This document shows, piece by piece, positions 11,814 through 23,116 of a stretch of 64,000 nucleotides of DNA; the stretch's first letter is position 1; each line of letters begins with the position of its first letter. The position numbers and the translations under genes are program-made. Below the pieces are notes generated by a model. It had not been told where the DNA came from, made no database searches, and worked only from the letters and a program-made list of their open reading frames with translations. The DNA is from Pochonia chlamydosporia 170 (Eukaryota > Ascomycota > Sordariomycetes > Hypocreales > Clavicipitaceae). The stretch lies in the NCBI RefSeq assembly GCF_001653235.2, contig NC_035792.1:3782001-3846000 (forward strand), given 5' to 3'.

Positions 11814-13002
11814 ATGAGCAAACTCGACAAGATGGACATCGACAACGACATTGAAGACGACGATCCCATCACGGCCAGCTACCCCGTCTACCTCAACCCA
11901 GCTCTCCCCTTAGGCCGGCGGCTCCTCGTCCTCCAACAGCCCAACCGAACCGACGACACGCCGCGCCCACCGCCCACGGAGCTCCGCCTAAAAGCGCATT
12001 CCGGCATGGTCGAAGTCGACCTCCCACTAGACAACACCAACGCCTACGATCGCGAAAAGGGCCTTAAATGGGGTCGCACGCTCCAGGCCTCCATGGCAGC
12101 GAAGAACGGCGGCAGCCACGGTCTAGCAGGGGGTTTTGGATTCGGCGCCGTCCAGCAAAGAGGCAAGAAGAAGGGCGAGCAAGATGACGACGAGTACATG
12201 GACTGGAACGAGGCCGTCCGTCAGGACAAGGTGCTCAAGACGCAGACCCTAGGCGGGCAGTACCCCGACACAGACGAAGTCCAGTACATGGTGGGAGTGT
12301 TTCAAGGGAGTACGTCAACATCTCACTCCTAACAATCTACATACTAACTTGTTTCTTTCAGAAAACCTCCACCTAACACCCGTGTCCTCGCTCGTACACC
12401 TCCGCCCCCAGCTACACCACCTCGACGCAACGACACAGCAAGAGCGCAATGCCTCCGCCTCAGCGTCCAAAGAAGCAGCAGGGTCCTCGTCGACCGCCGC
12501 CCGCGCCATCCACATGACCATCAAGAACACCGCCGACGGCGACGCAGTCACCACGGAAACCATGGCGGACCGTCTGCGGTTCGTGCAGACCGAGAACTGG
12601 CGCAAGATGCGGTACACCGATGAGAACGAGGAGGCCGCGTGGGAGGTGTACAACGAGAGCTTGTTCCTGCAGCCCAAGGCGGAGGAGACGGAGGATGCTG
12701 AGGGCGAGGGTAAAGCAAAGGCTGGGGAAGGGGCCGAACAGGATATGGAGGAGCTGGTGCCTAGGTTTGGGGCCAAGTGGAATGATAAGCAGTTGCTGGA
12801 GGCTGTGAGCGGAATTGAGAAGCCTGATCCGGAGCCAGAGCCGGAGATCAAGCCGGAGCCGAAAGACAAGCAGGATGCCGCGACGGATGCAGAGGATGGC
12901 AGGAAGCCGAAGGGTAAGCCGCGGGGTGGTGCGGCGCCTGCTGCTCCAAGACGAGGAGGTAGAGCCAAGGCATCGGCGAAAACAACAGTCACTATAGACT
13001 AG
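11814..13002 (+). CDS. RPC37: RNA polymerase III subunit RPC37/RPC5
   Basis: Subunit of the TFIIF-like Rpc37/53 subcomplex of RNA polymerase III, acting in promoter opening, termination and reinitiation. Exons 11814-12309 and 12362-13002 (378 aa) flank a 52-bp intron (gtacgt, ctaac branch, tttcag). The N-terminus is acidic (DIDNDIEDDDPITASYPVYLNP), then LGRRLLVLQQPNR, followed by SGMVEVDLPLDNTNAYDREKG and LKWGRTLQ, the conserved RPC5/Sin-like domain. TLGGQYPDTDEVQYMVGVFQG precedes the intron; ENLHLTPVSSLVHLRPQLHHLD follows directly. The C-terminal 100 residues are low-complexity (Glu/Pro/Lys, then a Gly/Arg/Ala-rich basic tail). Convergent with PAT1. Confidence 0.87.
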
Positions 13003-13639
13003 AAGTTTGCTGATCGGGGCATTATACGTGGACGGGGGCGAGTTAGTTGCATGCATCAACCTGGCGCACGGTGTTCACAGGAGTGGTTTACTTAAATTTT
13101 GGTTCGTCAATACAGCGGAATACTATTTTCGCAGGGGAAAAAAAGAATAAAGCTTGATTTACACATGCCAAGGACACTGGCACTCCAACCCGCCTTTCCT
13201 GATGCTCATGATGCTAAAAGGCTGCCTTCATCTATGCCCGTGACACGCCATGCTAAATATCAAAATCATTCCCCCCCCCGCCCCCCCCATTTCGTATTGT
13301 ACAAAATGTTAATTTTTTTTCTCGCGAGCAAAAGAAGAAACAAGAACAATAGCAAATCATATGTAAAAATGGTGTCTCCCAATCCTCTCCGTCCGACCCA
13401 TCCTCCCCGTACTTCTACGGCATGTTTCCCGTCAATGGCATGGCGTTCTCCTACATGGCATAATCGATTCACCTCGTCAAGTTTCCCAAAAGCACAAATC
13501 AGCCCAAATTTGCTCCATGGAACTCCCACGAGGATGATAAAGCCCTATATGTGTGCAAATATATGTGGTTCTCCCGCATTTCGACTTCCATTTTTCTCAA
13601 GATATCATGTTTTGTCGCATCAGTAGGTACTTTTTGTTT
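13003..13639. other. Convergent 3' region of RPC37 and PAT1
   Basis: About 640 bp between two converging stop codons. Contains an almost pure C tract (13271-13288) and a T run (13313-13320). No ORF with coding character. Confidence 0.5.
13271..13288. repeat. Poly-C / poly-G tract
   Basis: Nine C, one G, eight C on the plus strand, hence a G-rich run on the strand sense to PAT1, about 350 nt past its stop codon. Such runs can form G-quadruplexes or stall polymerase; no function is shown here. Confidence 0.9.
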
Positions 13640-16148
13640 CTATTGCAGTAGCTCAACATCCAACCCGATGGATCGCATGAAGAGGTTGACACTGCCAAGT
13701 CGCTCGGCAGCCATAGCGGGTGGTAGAGTCTTAGATGTGGAAACAGTATCCAAAACACGATCCTTGACGGCCAGGACAAGCCGTGTCTGCTGGTCGTGGG
13801 AGGCACTAACACCCATGGCCGCAAGCAGCTGCCACACATACACGTCGATTCCAGCATTAACGCTCCCAGGGAAAATGTATGGCAGCGAGGGTTCTAGTTT
13901 GGTAAACAAAATTTCAAAGGTTTGATCCCTTTTGAGAGGTTAGCTATAGAGCAAAGGAGCCAAAGGGCTTGGAAGAAGACTCTTACCATTTCTCCCACTG
14001 CTCAGGGCTGCCGGCACCAGTCTGCTTCAAAAGCACGGCACGGCTCAGAATTAAAGTCAGCATAGAGACACCAATTCTCGTTCTGGCAATGAGATCGACG
14101 TTCAGTTTCGTGGCAATGAGGTTCAAGACTCCGTCAACAATATCCAACCCCGTTTCATTAAAGTATTGCATCAAAGAAGGCATAACAGTTGAAATGAACA
14201 GCTCGATATTTTCGCGCATGCGGGAGTTGAGACCCGTTTCACCACTAGTAACTGCGGCACCTTGCACGACGTCCAGCTGATCCAGGTGGTAAATAATCAT
14301 GGTCAAAATCGTCGTTCGCTGCTCAAAGGTGAGGTGAGGAAAGATGCGAGGAATAGCCTTCTTGCCCTTGGCACACGACAGGAAAGCGATGAAGGGATGA
14401 GGAACAGTTGCGCCAATCGGCTCGTGCACCTTCAACTCAGTCCAAAGCTTCGCGTTGTAAGCGTCCAGTGTAGCAGCCCATTCCCGGTGCTGCTGTTCCA
14501 GTTCTGGATCAGGCTGGTTGCTCATTGGTGGTGGAATCAGGCGAATGTGGTCTTCAATCCTCATCAACGTGTCGTAAACCTTCTCAACGTTGCGCAGAAT
14601 TCGCTTGCGATCTAGTACAGTTTCTGTATGAGGAGACTTCTTACCGTTGCTTGGACGGGGGGTCTCGCTCTCCGCACGCTTGATGTTTAGCAACGGCTTT
14701 GGTGTCTTTGCATTGCTGAATGAGATTTTGCCAAGACTGCCAGCAATGACGAGCTGCGGGTTCTTGGGTTTATTCTTTGCAGCCTCAACGGCCCTCTGAA
14801 CCTGTTGTTCCATTCGTTGAATGTGATTCTCCGCGGGTCTACCGTGGCGCCGCATACCACCATGTCGACTTCCAGTCTGGAAGAGGTAAGTCTGTGCAAA
14901 GTTGCTAAGGGGTTGGCTTGGGTTCTGTCGTTGACCCGCGCGAATGTGGCTGTAAACTTGGTAGTAGAAGTCCTCAGAGATGGAAGAGTCGGAACCTTCA
15001 ACAGGGTTCCCAGTGGCAGAGACAAGCTGCTGCAGCTGTATTCGAGTGATGAAGTTCTTATCCTGTGGTGTCATGAGTCCATTGTCTTTGGACAAGAGCC
15101 AGATTTTGTGATTTCTTTTAGCACGTTTCGTTTCCTGGTCCAAAAATGCTGCCTTCTCATCCTCTGACATTTGCATGATTTGAGGATGAGCGTGTAGCTG
15201 TGCCAAACCAGTGATGGAGCCTTGCGAGCGATGGGTTTGAGGACCCGACGCAGCTACAGGCGCAGGCTCTCCGGAAAGGCGGTTCGGGTTCTGTAAGATC
15301 TGAGTGGGCTGCACAGGAGGTGCCTGCTGACGGGGTTGCTGTTGTGGTGGTGTTGGTATCAGGTCTGGTGGCCGGGTCTGCATGCTCTGAGGACGCTGCA
15401 ATATTGTGACTGGGTGTCCATGGCTAGGAGGGCCCTGCTGCTGCTGCTGTTGTTGTATGGCATGTTGACCCCCAACGTGCTCTGCGGGTGGCCCTTGTTG
15501 ATAGATGGCGGGATCGGAGAGAGGAGCCTGAGCCTTGGGGGGCTTTGGAGCCTGAGCTCTCATAGAAGCCTCAACTTCTTCGAGGCTCATAATTTTCCGG
15601 CTGGCAGACGAAGAGGTTGGCTGGGTGGCAGGTTGCAAACCATGGGCGGTAGTCTTGACTGGCCCAATGCCCCAAATGCTTTGGTCAACATGCAGATCTG
15701 GAAGGGGTTCAGGGTCCCTATATTTCTCGTATCCAGTTCGAGCAGGTCTCTGCGGTTGGGTCGAGTAGTACGAAGCTGTCTGCGAAGGCATGCCCTGTTG
15801 CTGTTGATGAGCGGCCGTTGCTGCTGCCCTTGGAGCAGGCTGTTGACGGTTGAATCGAAGATGTTCCTCCTCAATGGCATCAGCCACCTTGGCGGTTTGT
15901 CCGAAAAAGTCAAAATCTTTACCAACGTTCCCAGCAACAGCAGTATCACCTCCAAAAGTATCATCGTTGAAGGCATCGTCGGTCTCATCCAGTTGATCGC
16001 CAAGCCCATCGTAAGTATCTTCGAAGTCAAGAGCGTCGTCCTCATTGCCTCGTCCAGAAAGGCCGGCAAACGGGTCGTGGGCTTGTGAGAAGCCCGGGGC
16101 AGCCTTGTTATGGCCACGGGGCCCGGTGTCAAAGCCGAAGAATGACAT
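13640..16148 (-). CDS. PAT1: PAT1, decapping activator and P-body scaffold
   Basis: Cytoplasmic mRNA-decay factor linking deadenylation (Lsm1-7 binding) to decapping (Dhh1, Dcp2). Exons 13987-16148 and 13640-13928 give 816 aa. It begins MSFFGFDT, the short N-terminal motif that binds Dhh1 in Pat1 proteins. An acidic segment follows (about 35-75), then a Gln/Pro-rich disordered region (about 110-340) with runs of Gln at about 244-250. The region TKRAKRNHKIWLLSKDNGLMTPQDKNFITRIQLQQL and the block ending SFSNAKTPKPLLNIKR belong to the middle domain. Residues about 490-816 form the alpha-helical Pat-C superhelix (RKRILRNVEKVYDTLMRIED onward). An in-frame Met 18 codons upstream (16202) exists, but MSFFGFDT is the family start. 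The 58-bp intron uses gtaaga/aaaag. Confidence 0.92.
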
Positions 16149-19100
16149 TATTCGTGGTATTGGAAGATGATCAAGAAATGTCAAGAATAGAAAGACTGTC
16201 ACAAAGAATTAGAATGTTCTAGGTCAATGTTCGACAATCATGGCGGCAAAGGGCTTAATCGTGGCCAGCTACACTTGTAACTGGTTTGACCGTAGCTTCA
16301 ACCCCAGGTCCACTTAAAGGACCATAGGCTGTCCAAATTTAACTTGCCGAGCTTTGCGACACGATATCTTGGGCCTGTTTGCACTGCGGCCCGATTTGAG
16401 CGCAGGGCAACTTGATCAAACAACCAAAAGGTCGGCAGTGTTGAAAGTGTTGGCCGCGAGTCCATCCCCCAGCCCTAAGCGAATGCAAACTGCGCCATGA
16501 ACTTACCACTAGGATGACAGGGAGTTCGCGAGAATTATCAAATCGCCCAAATCTATCATGGTGTCTTCCAGTGTGGGATCGGTGATATCAAGGTTGGAGC
16601 AAGTGGCTCAGCAGCTTGAGGAGGCGAAACCAAGGCAATCGTAACCCTGAATCCGTGTGAGCTTTAAAAAAACAAGCGCAGAGCAAACACGGATGCCGGA
16701 CAGACAGTGCCGTGACAAGCTATACGATGCAGCTTGCGATGCGATGAGGGAGAGCAAAGAGGGAGGAAACCAACGTTCCACGAATCCCCCACCCCAATCC
16801 GGACCAACCCAGTCATTCGGCCATTAGCGTCAGGTCACGTGCAGCACCTAAACCTCTCTGTGGGAGAGAGCCCTCAACGTCCATGTGTCGTGAATGGCTT
16901 CTAAATTATCAAAAAAAAAAATATGAGACTACATAACACATTTTCATGCAACCTGTGTTTGTTTTGCTCATCTAACTACCATACAGGCTAACGATCGTCT
17001 ATTCGCCAAGGATTTCATTGGCAACTCAGCATCGGTCTTCTGTGGCAGTCACCCTACAATGACCTTCGTTTGCAAGTCCCCAGTTTCTGCCATGCCGATC
17101 AATTCAACCAATGTTTGCGCGAGGTGTTAGGATATGCACCGCGTTGAAGGCGTCCTTACTCTGTACTCGAAGCCAGTGAGTGGGAGACGCGGCGCCATGT
17201 GTTGTGCTTCATCGCTCTTCCCCTGTAGCTCCAATGTCCAGTTGAGTCTGGTGTCATCATGGGTTACACACGAGGTCAGCAGGCTGAGATTTGTGCTCAT
17301 GTAACGCGACCGATCACAGGCTGTGTCTGCAAAGTGCAGAGTGACAAAGTTCCATCACCAGTCCAGTCATATTGATAAAAATTGGTAAAATGGGCCAAGG
17401 CTTTTATGGTAGGATATGACATCAACACACCCACTTAACATCCCAACACCGGACGGTAACTCACATTGTTATGCCTCGCTTAAACCAAGCAGAAAATCGT
17501 CTAGTACGTCATCAAAAGCCGGGCATCTCATATTGCAGCACGGTTACCGTGTCAATCACCCTCCATTGCTCAGCATGTGCGTTGTTGAGCATATGATATG
17601 AATGCGTCTCTCCGGGCTGCGAAACACAATCTTAAGCTCACGCATATGGATGTTTGACTGTAGGTAATTAAGCCACAGTCTTGTTTTGAGACTCCCAGGA
17701 TACAGTCCATTACAGAGTTCACGCGAGCTCACGACGAGATGGTGATGTACGTTCTCCGTACTGTGCTCACAATGGCCGCGCGTTACTATCATGGTGTCAC
17801 ACAGCCATCACTCAGTCTAGACTGATGCATCTCGTGTTCAGCTACATTCCCAAAAGAACCACATGCTGCATTAATCCCATCTCGCCAAGAGTCCCTGCCT
17901 TGCCAGTGACTCCAGGTCCAGGTTGTGGTTCAATGGCTCGCATTGTTTGGTTTTCCGTTCAAATCGCTGACCCGAAAAGAGCAAGTAGAGAAATTGCGTT
18001 TTCCTTCTAATCTTTGAATTGAAAAAGAGTTCTAAATTGGTTCCGCAATGATGATTTCATCCACCTCAACGAGCTAACTTCATCTTGGATCACAGTATTA
18101 AACAAGTACCAGTCCGCCGAGGTGCCTCCAATCTGTCCCAACTCACAACATATTGGTGTTGCACTCCGTCCAAAGGTATACATAGGATTTCAGAAACGCG
18201 GCGAATCGACGATGGCTACCTCGTAAGCATTCAAGTTGTGAGTTAAGTGGAATGAATCTCGCTGTATAATAGCCACTTGTGGGAAAGGTCAATTTCTTTT
18301 GTTGTGCACCCAGGTCTTGTACTTCGTAACTGCTACGAATCACCAATGAGGCTGCTATCTAACAACGACGTCAAATTCGATGCACAGGCTTTGCGTATCA
18401 CAAGGACACAAGTGCTCGTCATGTTGGCGAAGATGATGCACAACCATCCAGATGTTTGGTCTGTGATTTCACTTCCCGCGCCTGTCAGCGGCATACATGT
18501 GATAGATTGACTTTGAACATGTCCAAGAGAATCAATCACCCACCGATATGTGCTTCCCAGCAAGCCTATTGCGCGTCAAGTATAGGTCTTGAGCATATGG
18601 CCAAAAACCACACACCCAAGCTGTCATAATATTCGCGATATCAGTGCATCGTTGATCTCATAGTTCTGAAACTGATCGTCATCCCCACATGGCGAACATA
18701 CATGATGTACCGTGATTATGTACAGTACTGTGCTGTATAGTACAGTAAGTACCTCTGCCAGGCCGGTTCGTATTAACCGCCATGCCAAGCACGCTGACTT
18801 GATTGTCAATTTGATCCAATATGGGAGCTGAACCGTGTAGTCAATGAAGGTCTTGTGGGTCTGCCCCTGAGACGATGTGCATTATTAGCATTTTCGTTGA
18901 TCCCAGCAGAACTAGGCCAACGATGAGAGGCCAGAGCCAATTGAACGGCATTGTAACCCGTGTGGCTGCAGGCCGCGGCCTGATCTATCCCCTAGGCCCA
19001 TGTCAGGTTTTCTTGAAACCAAACGTTGAAATTGCCGAAATGTCTCGCCCTGCCCTGTGGCATCGACACCAGTGGTATCAAGCCAGGGGTCACAGGACGC

Positions 19101-20486
19101 AAAGGGAGCGCCGTGGTCTAGATCAGAAGGCACAACATTCCGATCGTAGTGTCGACATCTCAGGGAACCAAAGATTTGGTCACAATGAGGAATGAAGAAC
19201 AGGCTGTGGCAGGCAAGAAGACAGAGGCCCCGACGGACGCCACTGAGTCCACTGCCGCACCGACCGAAATATTGAATCCTAGCAAAACGCCAATAAACTC
19301 TGATGCATGTCGCAAGAGTCGAAGAGTCTGGTCTGGCGTGCTCCGTATCCCACTCTATCCATGGCTATGGCTTTGGCTTGACCAGCCCGAGAGTGTCAAA
19401 GCTCGAATGCTGGGAGCAGCAGTTCGTGTTGGAAGGTTTGGAAGGTCGTTCGTGTGGAAGAGCAGATCTGCTCGGCTGTTCTTTGGTGGCGCAAGGGTGG
19501 CATGGCCTCATGTTGACGGAAAAGTTAGTTGCATTTGACGTTTGGATACTCCGTACATGTAGTAATACAAACCATGTTACTGTGCTGTACTGTCTGCACT
19601 CTTGAGAGAGGAGGAACTTCCTTGCAATGCTGTGCTGCACTGCGTACTTTGTGCATTCGCTTTGGAACTCTGAACCTTGTCGTTTTGCCCCACCCGCTTG
19701 GCATCAACCACGAAGGTGCGAACATTGAAAGAAAGCTAGTCTTGGGCCAGACAATAGGGAGGATTGCCATTTCTGATCAGGTCAAGTCCTACGTGGCATT
19801 AGTTTGGATGGAGTCTGCCTCCTGAATTCGTCGTCAAGCCCAGCCCGAGACACCGGCAGGTTTGTTTCAATAATCCATTGATGCCAGGCCATCATCTCTC
19901 GTCGATTCCAATCCCCACCCAGTTGACGCTCCAGACCAAGACCAGAGAGAGCAGAAGGCCAGACAGATTGACCCTTTGTTCTGCACCCTCTTCGCAATCG
20001 ACCCCGTCTGTCGTTCCATCCACGTCCATTTGATCGCATCTACACCAGTGGGCGACTGCACTTGACACCCGGGCACTTTGCTCCTTTTCTTCTTCTTCGC
20101 TTTTTTTTCAACTTCATTTCCCATCTTGTCCCTCATCTTCGACGACGGGCATGTTTCTCGCATGCCTCGATCGTTTCAGTCTAGACTTTTTATCTTTTTC
20201 CGACCTGACGACGCACCTACAGACATAGTTCTCCCCAGACTCTAACCAATAATAGCGTGCCCTGCAATCTTGCATGCCAGAGGGACAGCTGTTCGACTAA
20301 GCCCCCCTTATTAAAAGTACCGAGTCCACGCGCCGCTCTTCCTCAGCCCATCTTCCGGAATACGAGAACTTGCCAACTCCATCGTCCTCGAGGCACCGGC
20401 AATTTCGAGACTCGATTTTGTTCCATTGATAATCAAACCAGCCGTCCCAGGAATCAATCACGGTCGCCCGTGATACATTTTCCGTC
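16149..20486. other. 4.3-kb gene-free divergent region between PAT1 and KRE2/MNT1
   Basis: No reading frame here shows family resemblance or a plausible multi-exon continuation. It holds a CACGTG E-box (16836-16841), an A run (about 16911-16921), a TACAGTA/TACTGTA-rich patch (18719-18748) and a second TACTGTGCTGTA copy (19578-19589). There is a TACTCCGTAC word (19547-19556), and a pyrimidine-rich leader (about 20060-20250) just upstream of KRE2. Base composition is ordinary, with no obvious AT-rich RIP signature. Unannotated non-coding transcripts remain possible. Confidence 0.55.
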
Positions 20487-21985
20487 ATGGTCGCTGGCAA
20501 CGCGCGCTACGTGCGCTACATTATCATTGCAGTCTTTGTATGTCCAACAACTTGTCTGGCCATCTCCTTTTTTCTCCTTTTTTAAGATGATGATGATCAT
20601 CATTATTATCATTATCATCATTTCCGCTCGCTGTAGTGCGCGATTACTTGCTAACACTTACTTGGCATTTTAGACCCTCGCCGTCTTCTATTTCGTTTCC
20701 AGCTCCAAGTACGACACTGTGACGATCCCCTCTGGCTTGGGTAAAACTGGCCAACCTGCACAGAAAGGGAAGACCGACGAGAGCAGAAGTCAGCCCCAGC
20801 AGCCTATCGACAAGGCCAAGGGTGGCTCTGACAACACCGTTACAACCCCCAAGCCGCAGAAAGGAGACGATGCAAAGTCCCCGCTCGCCCTGACTCCAGA
20901 AGATCCTAACTGGGATGCTAAACTGGTCTCTCCCGCTCCTGGTCCTCGCATGAATGCCACGTTTGTTACCTTGGCTCGCAACAGCGATGTTTGGGACATC
21001 GCCCGCTCGATCCGCCAGGTCGAAGACAGATTCAACCGACGATACAACTACGACTGGGTGTTCCTCAACGACAAGGAATTCGACGATACTTTCATCAAGA
21101 TCACCACCTCTCTGGTCTCCGGAAAGACGCACTATGGCAAGATAGCTGAGGAGCACTGGTCATTCCCTGAGTGGATTGACCAGGACAAGGCCAAGAAGGT
21201 GCGCGAGGACATGGCTGAGCGCAAGATCATCTACGGTGACTCGGTGAGCTACCGTCACATGTGCCGCTTCGAGTCCGGTTTCTTCTTCCGACAGCCCCTC
21301 ATGATGAACTACGAATACTACTGGCGTGTTGAGCCTTCCATTGAGCTGTACTGCGACATCCACTACGATCCCTTCCGCGTCATGCACGAAGGTGGCAAGA
21401 AATACAGCTTTGTTCTTAGCTTGTACGAGTACGCAGAGACTATCAAAACTCTCTGGGACAGCACAAAGAAGTTCATGAAGAACCATCCCGAGCACCTTGC
21501 TGCGGATAATGCCATGCAATTCCTCAGTGATGACGGTGGCGAAACCTACAATAACTGCCATTTCTGGTCCAACTTCGAGGTCGGCAACCTGAACTGGCTC
21601 CGGAGCAAGGCTTACATTGACTTCTTTGAGTCTCTCGACCGGGATGGTGGCTTCTTCTACGAGCGATGGGGCGATGCTCCTGTTCACTCTATTGCAGCTG
21701 GGCTCATGTTGAACAAGAGCGAGATTCACTTCTTCAATGACATTGCTTACTGGCACGTTCCCTTCACCCACTGCCCTACCGGCGAGAAGACCCGATTGGC
21801 GCTCCGATGTCACTGCAACCCCAGCGAAAACTTTGATTGGAAGGGCTACTCTTGTACGTTTCTTTCTTTTTTACATGGATTTACCCTCAAACGATTGTTT
21901 GCTAACTAGATGTCCAGGCACTTCCAGATTCTTTGATGTCACTGGCCAAACCAAACCCGCGGGATGGGAGGACCAGAAGGATTAA
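20487..21985 (+). CDS. KRE2/MNT1-family alpha-1,2-mannosyltransferase (GT15)
   Basis: Golgi GDP-mannose-dependent alpha-1,2-mannosyltransferase extending O-linked and N-linked mannans of cell-wall glycoproteins. Three exons, 20487-20537, 20674-21853 and 21918-21985, give 432 aa. The N-terminus (residues 1-25, [21 protein letters not shown]) is a short cytosolic tail plus signal anchor, interrupted by a 136-bp intron. A Ser/Pro/Lys/Gly stem (about 30-85) precedes the catalytic domain starting [13 protein letters not shown]. Landmarks are [19 protein letters not shown] and CRFESGFFF, then [14 protein letters not shown] and [13 protein letters not shown], which contains the Glu proposed as nucleophile in GT15. 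[12 protein letters not shown] follows. The last exon supplies [11 protein letters not shown]; without it the frame runs into the intron and ends in an unrelated tail. Several GT15 paralogues exist in fungi, so I leave the symbol empty. Confidence 0.9.
20587..20622 (+). repeat. ATG/ATC trinucleotide tract inside KRE2 intron 1
   Basis: A run of ATG repeats flows into ATC/ATT repeats, making a near self-complementary stretch around 20587-20604. It sits between donor and branch site of the first intron, which at 136 bp is longer than most introns in this window. Confidence 0.85.
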
Positions 21986-22503
21986 AATGGTTTATCAGAA
22001 CAAAACACTTGTTAGACGGATTACGCATTGACGCGTTACTTTTGTACCATACATTTTTAACATGAAGGGTACGGCCACGGTTTGGCTACGGAGGTCTCCA
22101 TTATTGCTGGCTTTGTTTTGCATGGGATATAGGTTGTATTGAAACGAACTAGGGAATGACCTTGAGGCTGCGACACCAGGGACATGGAGCAGACGACATT
22201 AAACAAAATACGGAAGCAAACACGGCGTCTGATCGGCTTTTATGGCAAGACTATGGAACAGGGTTTTGCTCATGTAAATTTATGTTGCCCAAATTGAAGA
22301 TGGTTGGGAAATCTATTCATGAGAGACGTCTCTTCTTCTTTGCCCTAAATAATTTTACATGATTGTGATGTAATGTACAATGGCGATATGGGTGCTCCGT
22401 CCTTGATCCTCGCCATCTGTTGACTGTCCATGGCTGTTATGCGTAGTCACCATTCTCTTCCGTATTTCCCTCCCCGCGGACTGACAGCCCTCCCGTCTAT
22501 TCT
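21986..22503. other. Convergent 3' region
   Basis: About 520 bp between the stops of the GT15 gene (+) and MRPS12 (-). No gene seen. Confidence 0.5.
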
Positions 22504-23116
22504 CTAACCAACAGTAGCCTTCTTGGGCTTCTTCGTACCATACTTGCTTCGACTCGTAGTTCGATTCGCAACACCACCCTACACACAATTAGTCAAAACT
22601 CCAGCACAGCATGCCAAACTACCACACAAAAGTCCAACTTACCAGATCCAAAGCCCCCCTCACAAGGTGATATCTCACACCCGGACAATCCTGCGCTCTA
22701 CCACCCCTAACAAGAACCACACTATGCTGCTGGATATTATGTCCCTCACCGGGAATATACGCCGTCACCACCGCCCCGGACGAAAGCTTCACACGAGCAG
22801 TCTTTCTCTCGCCAGAGTTAGGTTTCTTCGGCCGCACGACACCCACGCGGAGACATACGCCCTTCAGCGCAGGGCAATTGGTGTTTGAGAGGGCTGGGGA
22901 GACGGCGTGGCGTGCGCGTTTGCCTTTTCGAATGCCGCGCAGGACTTGGTTCAGCGTTGCGCTGCGGGCTGGTGTTGTTGAGAAGGCTGCTGATGGTGAT
23001 GCGGAGCGGAAGATTGGTGTGAATCGTGAGGGTTTGAGGACGGCGGAGGTGAATGGCGTGGTGAGCGGTCGCCGTGTCGCTGGGGAGAAGAGGTGGCGGA
23101 CAATTGAGCCGACCAT
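22504..23116 (-). CDS. MRPS12: Mitochondrial ribosomal protein uS12m (MRPS12)
   Basis: Small-subunit protein of the mitoribosome decoding centre. Exons 22643-23116 and 22504-22578 give 182 aa. A Ser/Thr/Arg-rich presequence of about 50 residues (with [20 protein letters not shown] at the junction) precedes the S12 core. Key motifs are [14 protein letters not shown], then [20 protein letters not shown]. This is the universal S12 PKKPNSA loop, where most homologues have Ala after Ser and this one has Gly. [20 protein letters not shown] and [16 protein letters not shown] follow. The last 24 residues come from a second exon ([20 protein letters not shown]), giving the conserved [11 protein letters not shown] end; reading through the intron would lose it. 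A TCACGTGA palindrome lies 85 bp upstream of the ATG. Confidence 0.93.

Noticed and set aside
15336..16088. 250-codon ORF on the plus strand inside PAT1
   Set aside because: Antisense shadow of the Gln-rich region of PAT1, giving Leu-rich low-complexity sequence.
22504..22578. Suspected frameshift in the last exon of uS12m
   Set aside because: On careful counting the second exon is 75 bp and joins in frame to give the conserved [11 protein letters not shown] end; no frameshift exists.
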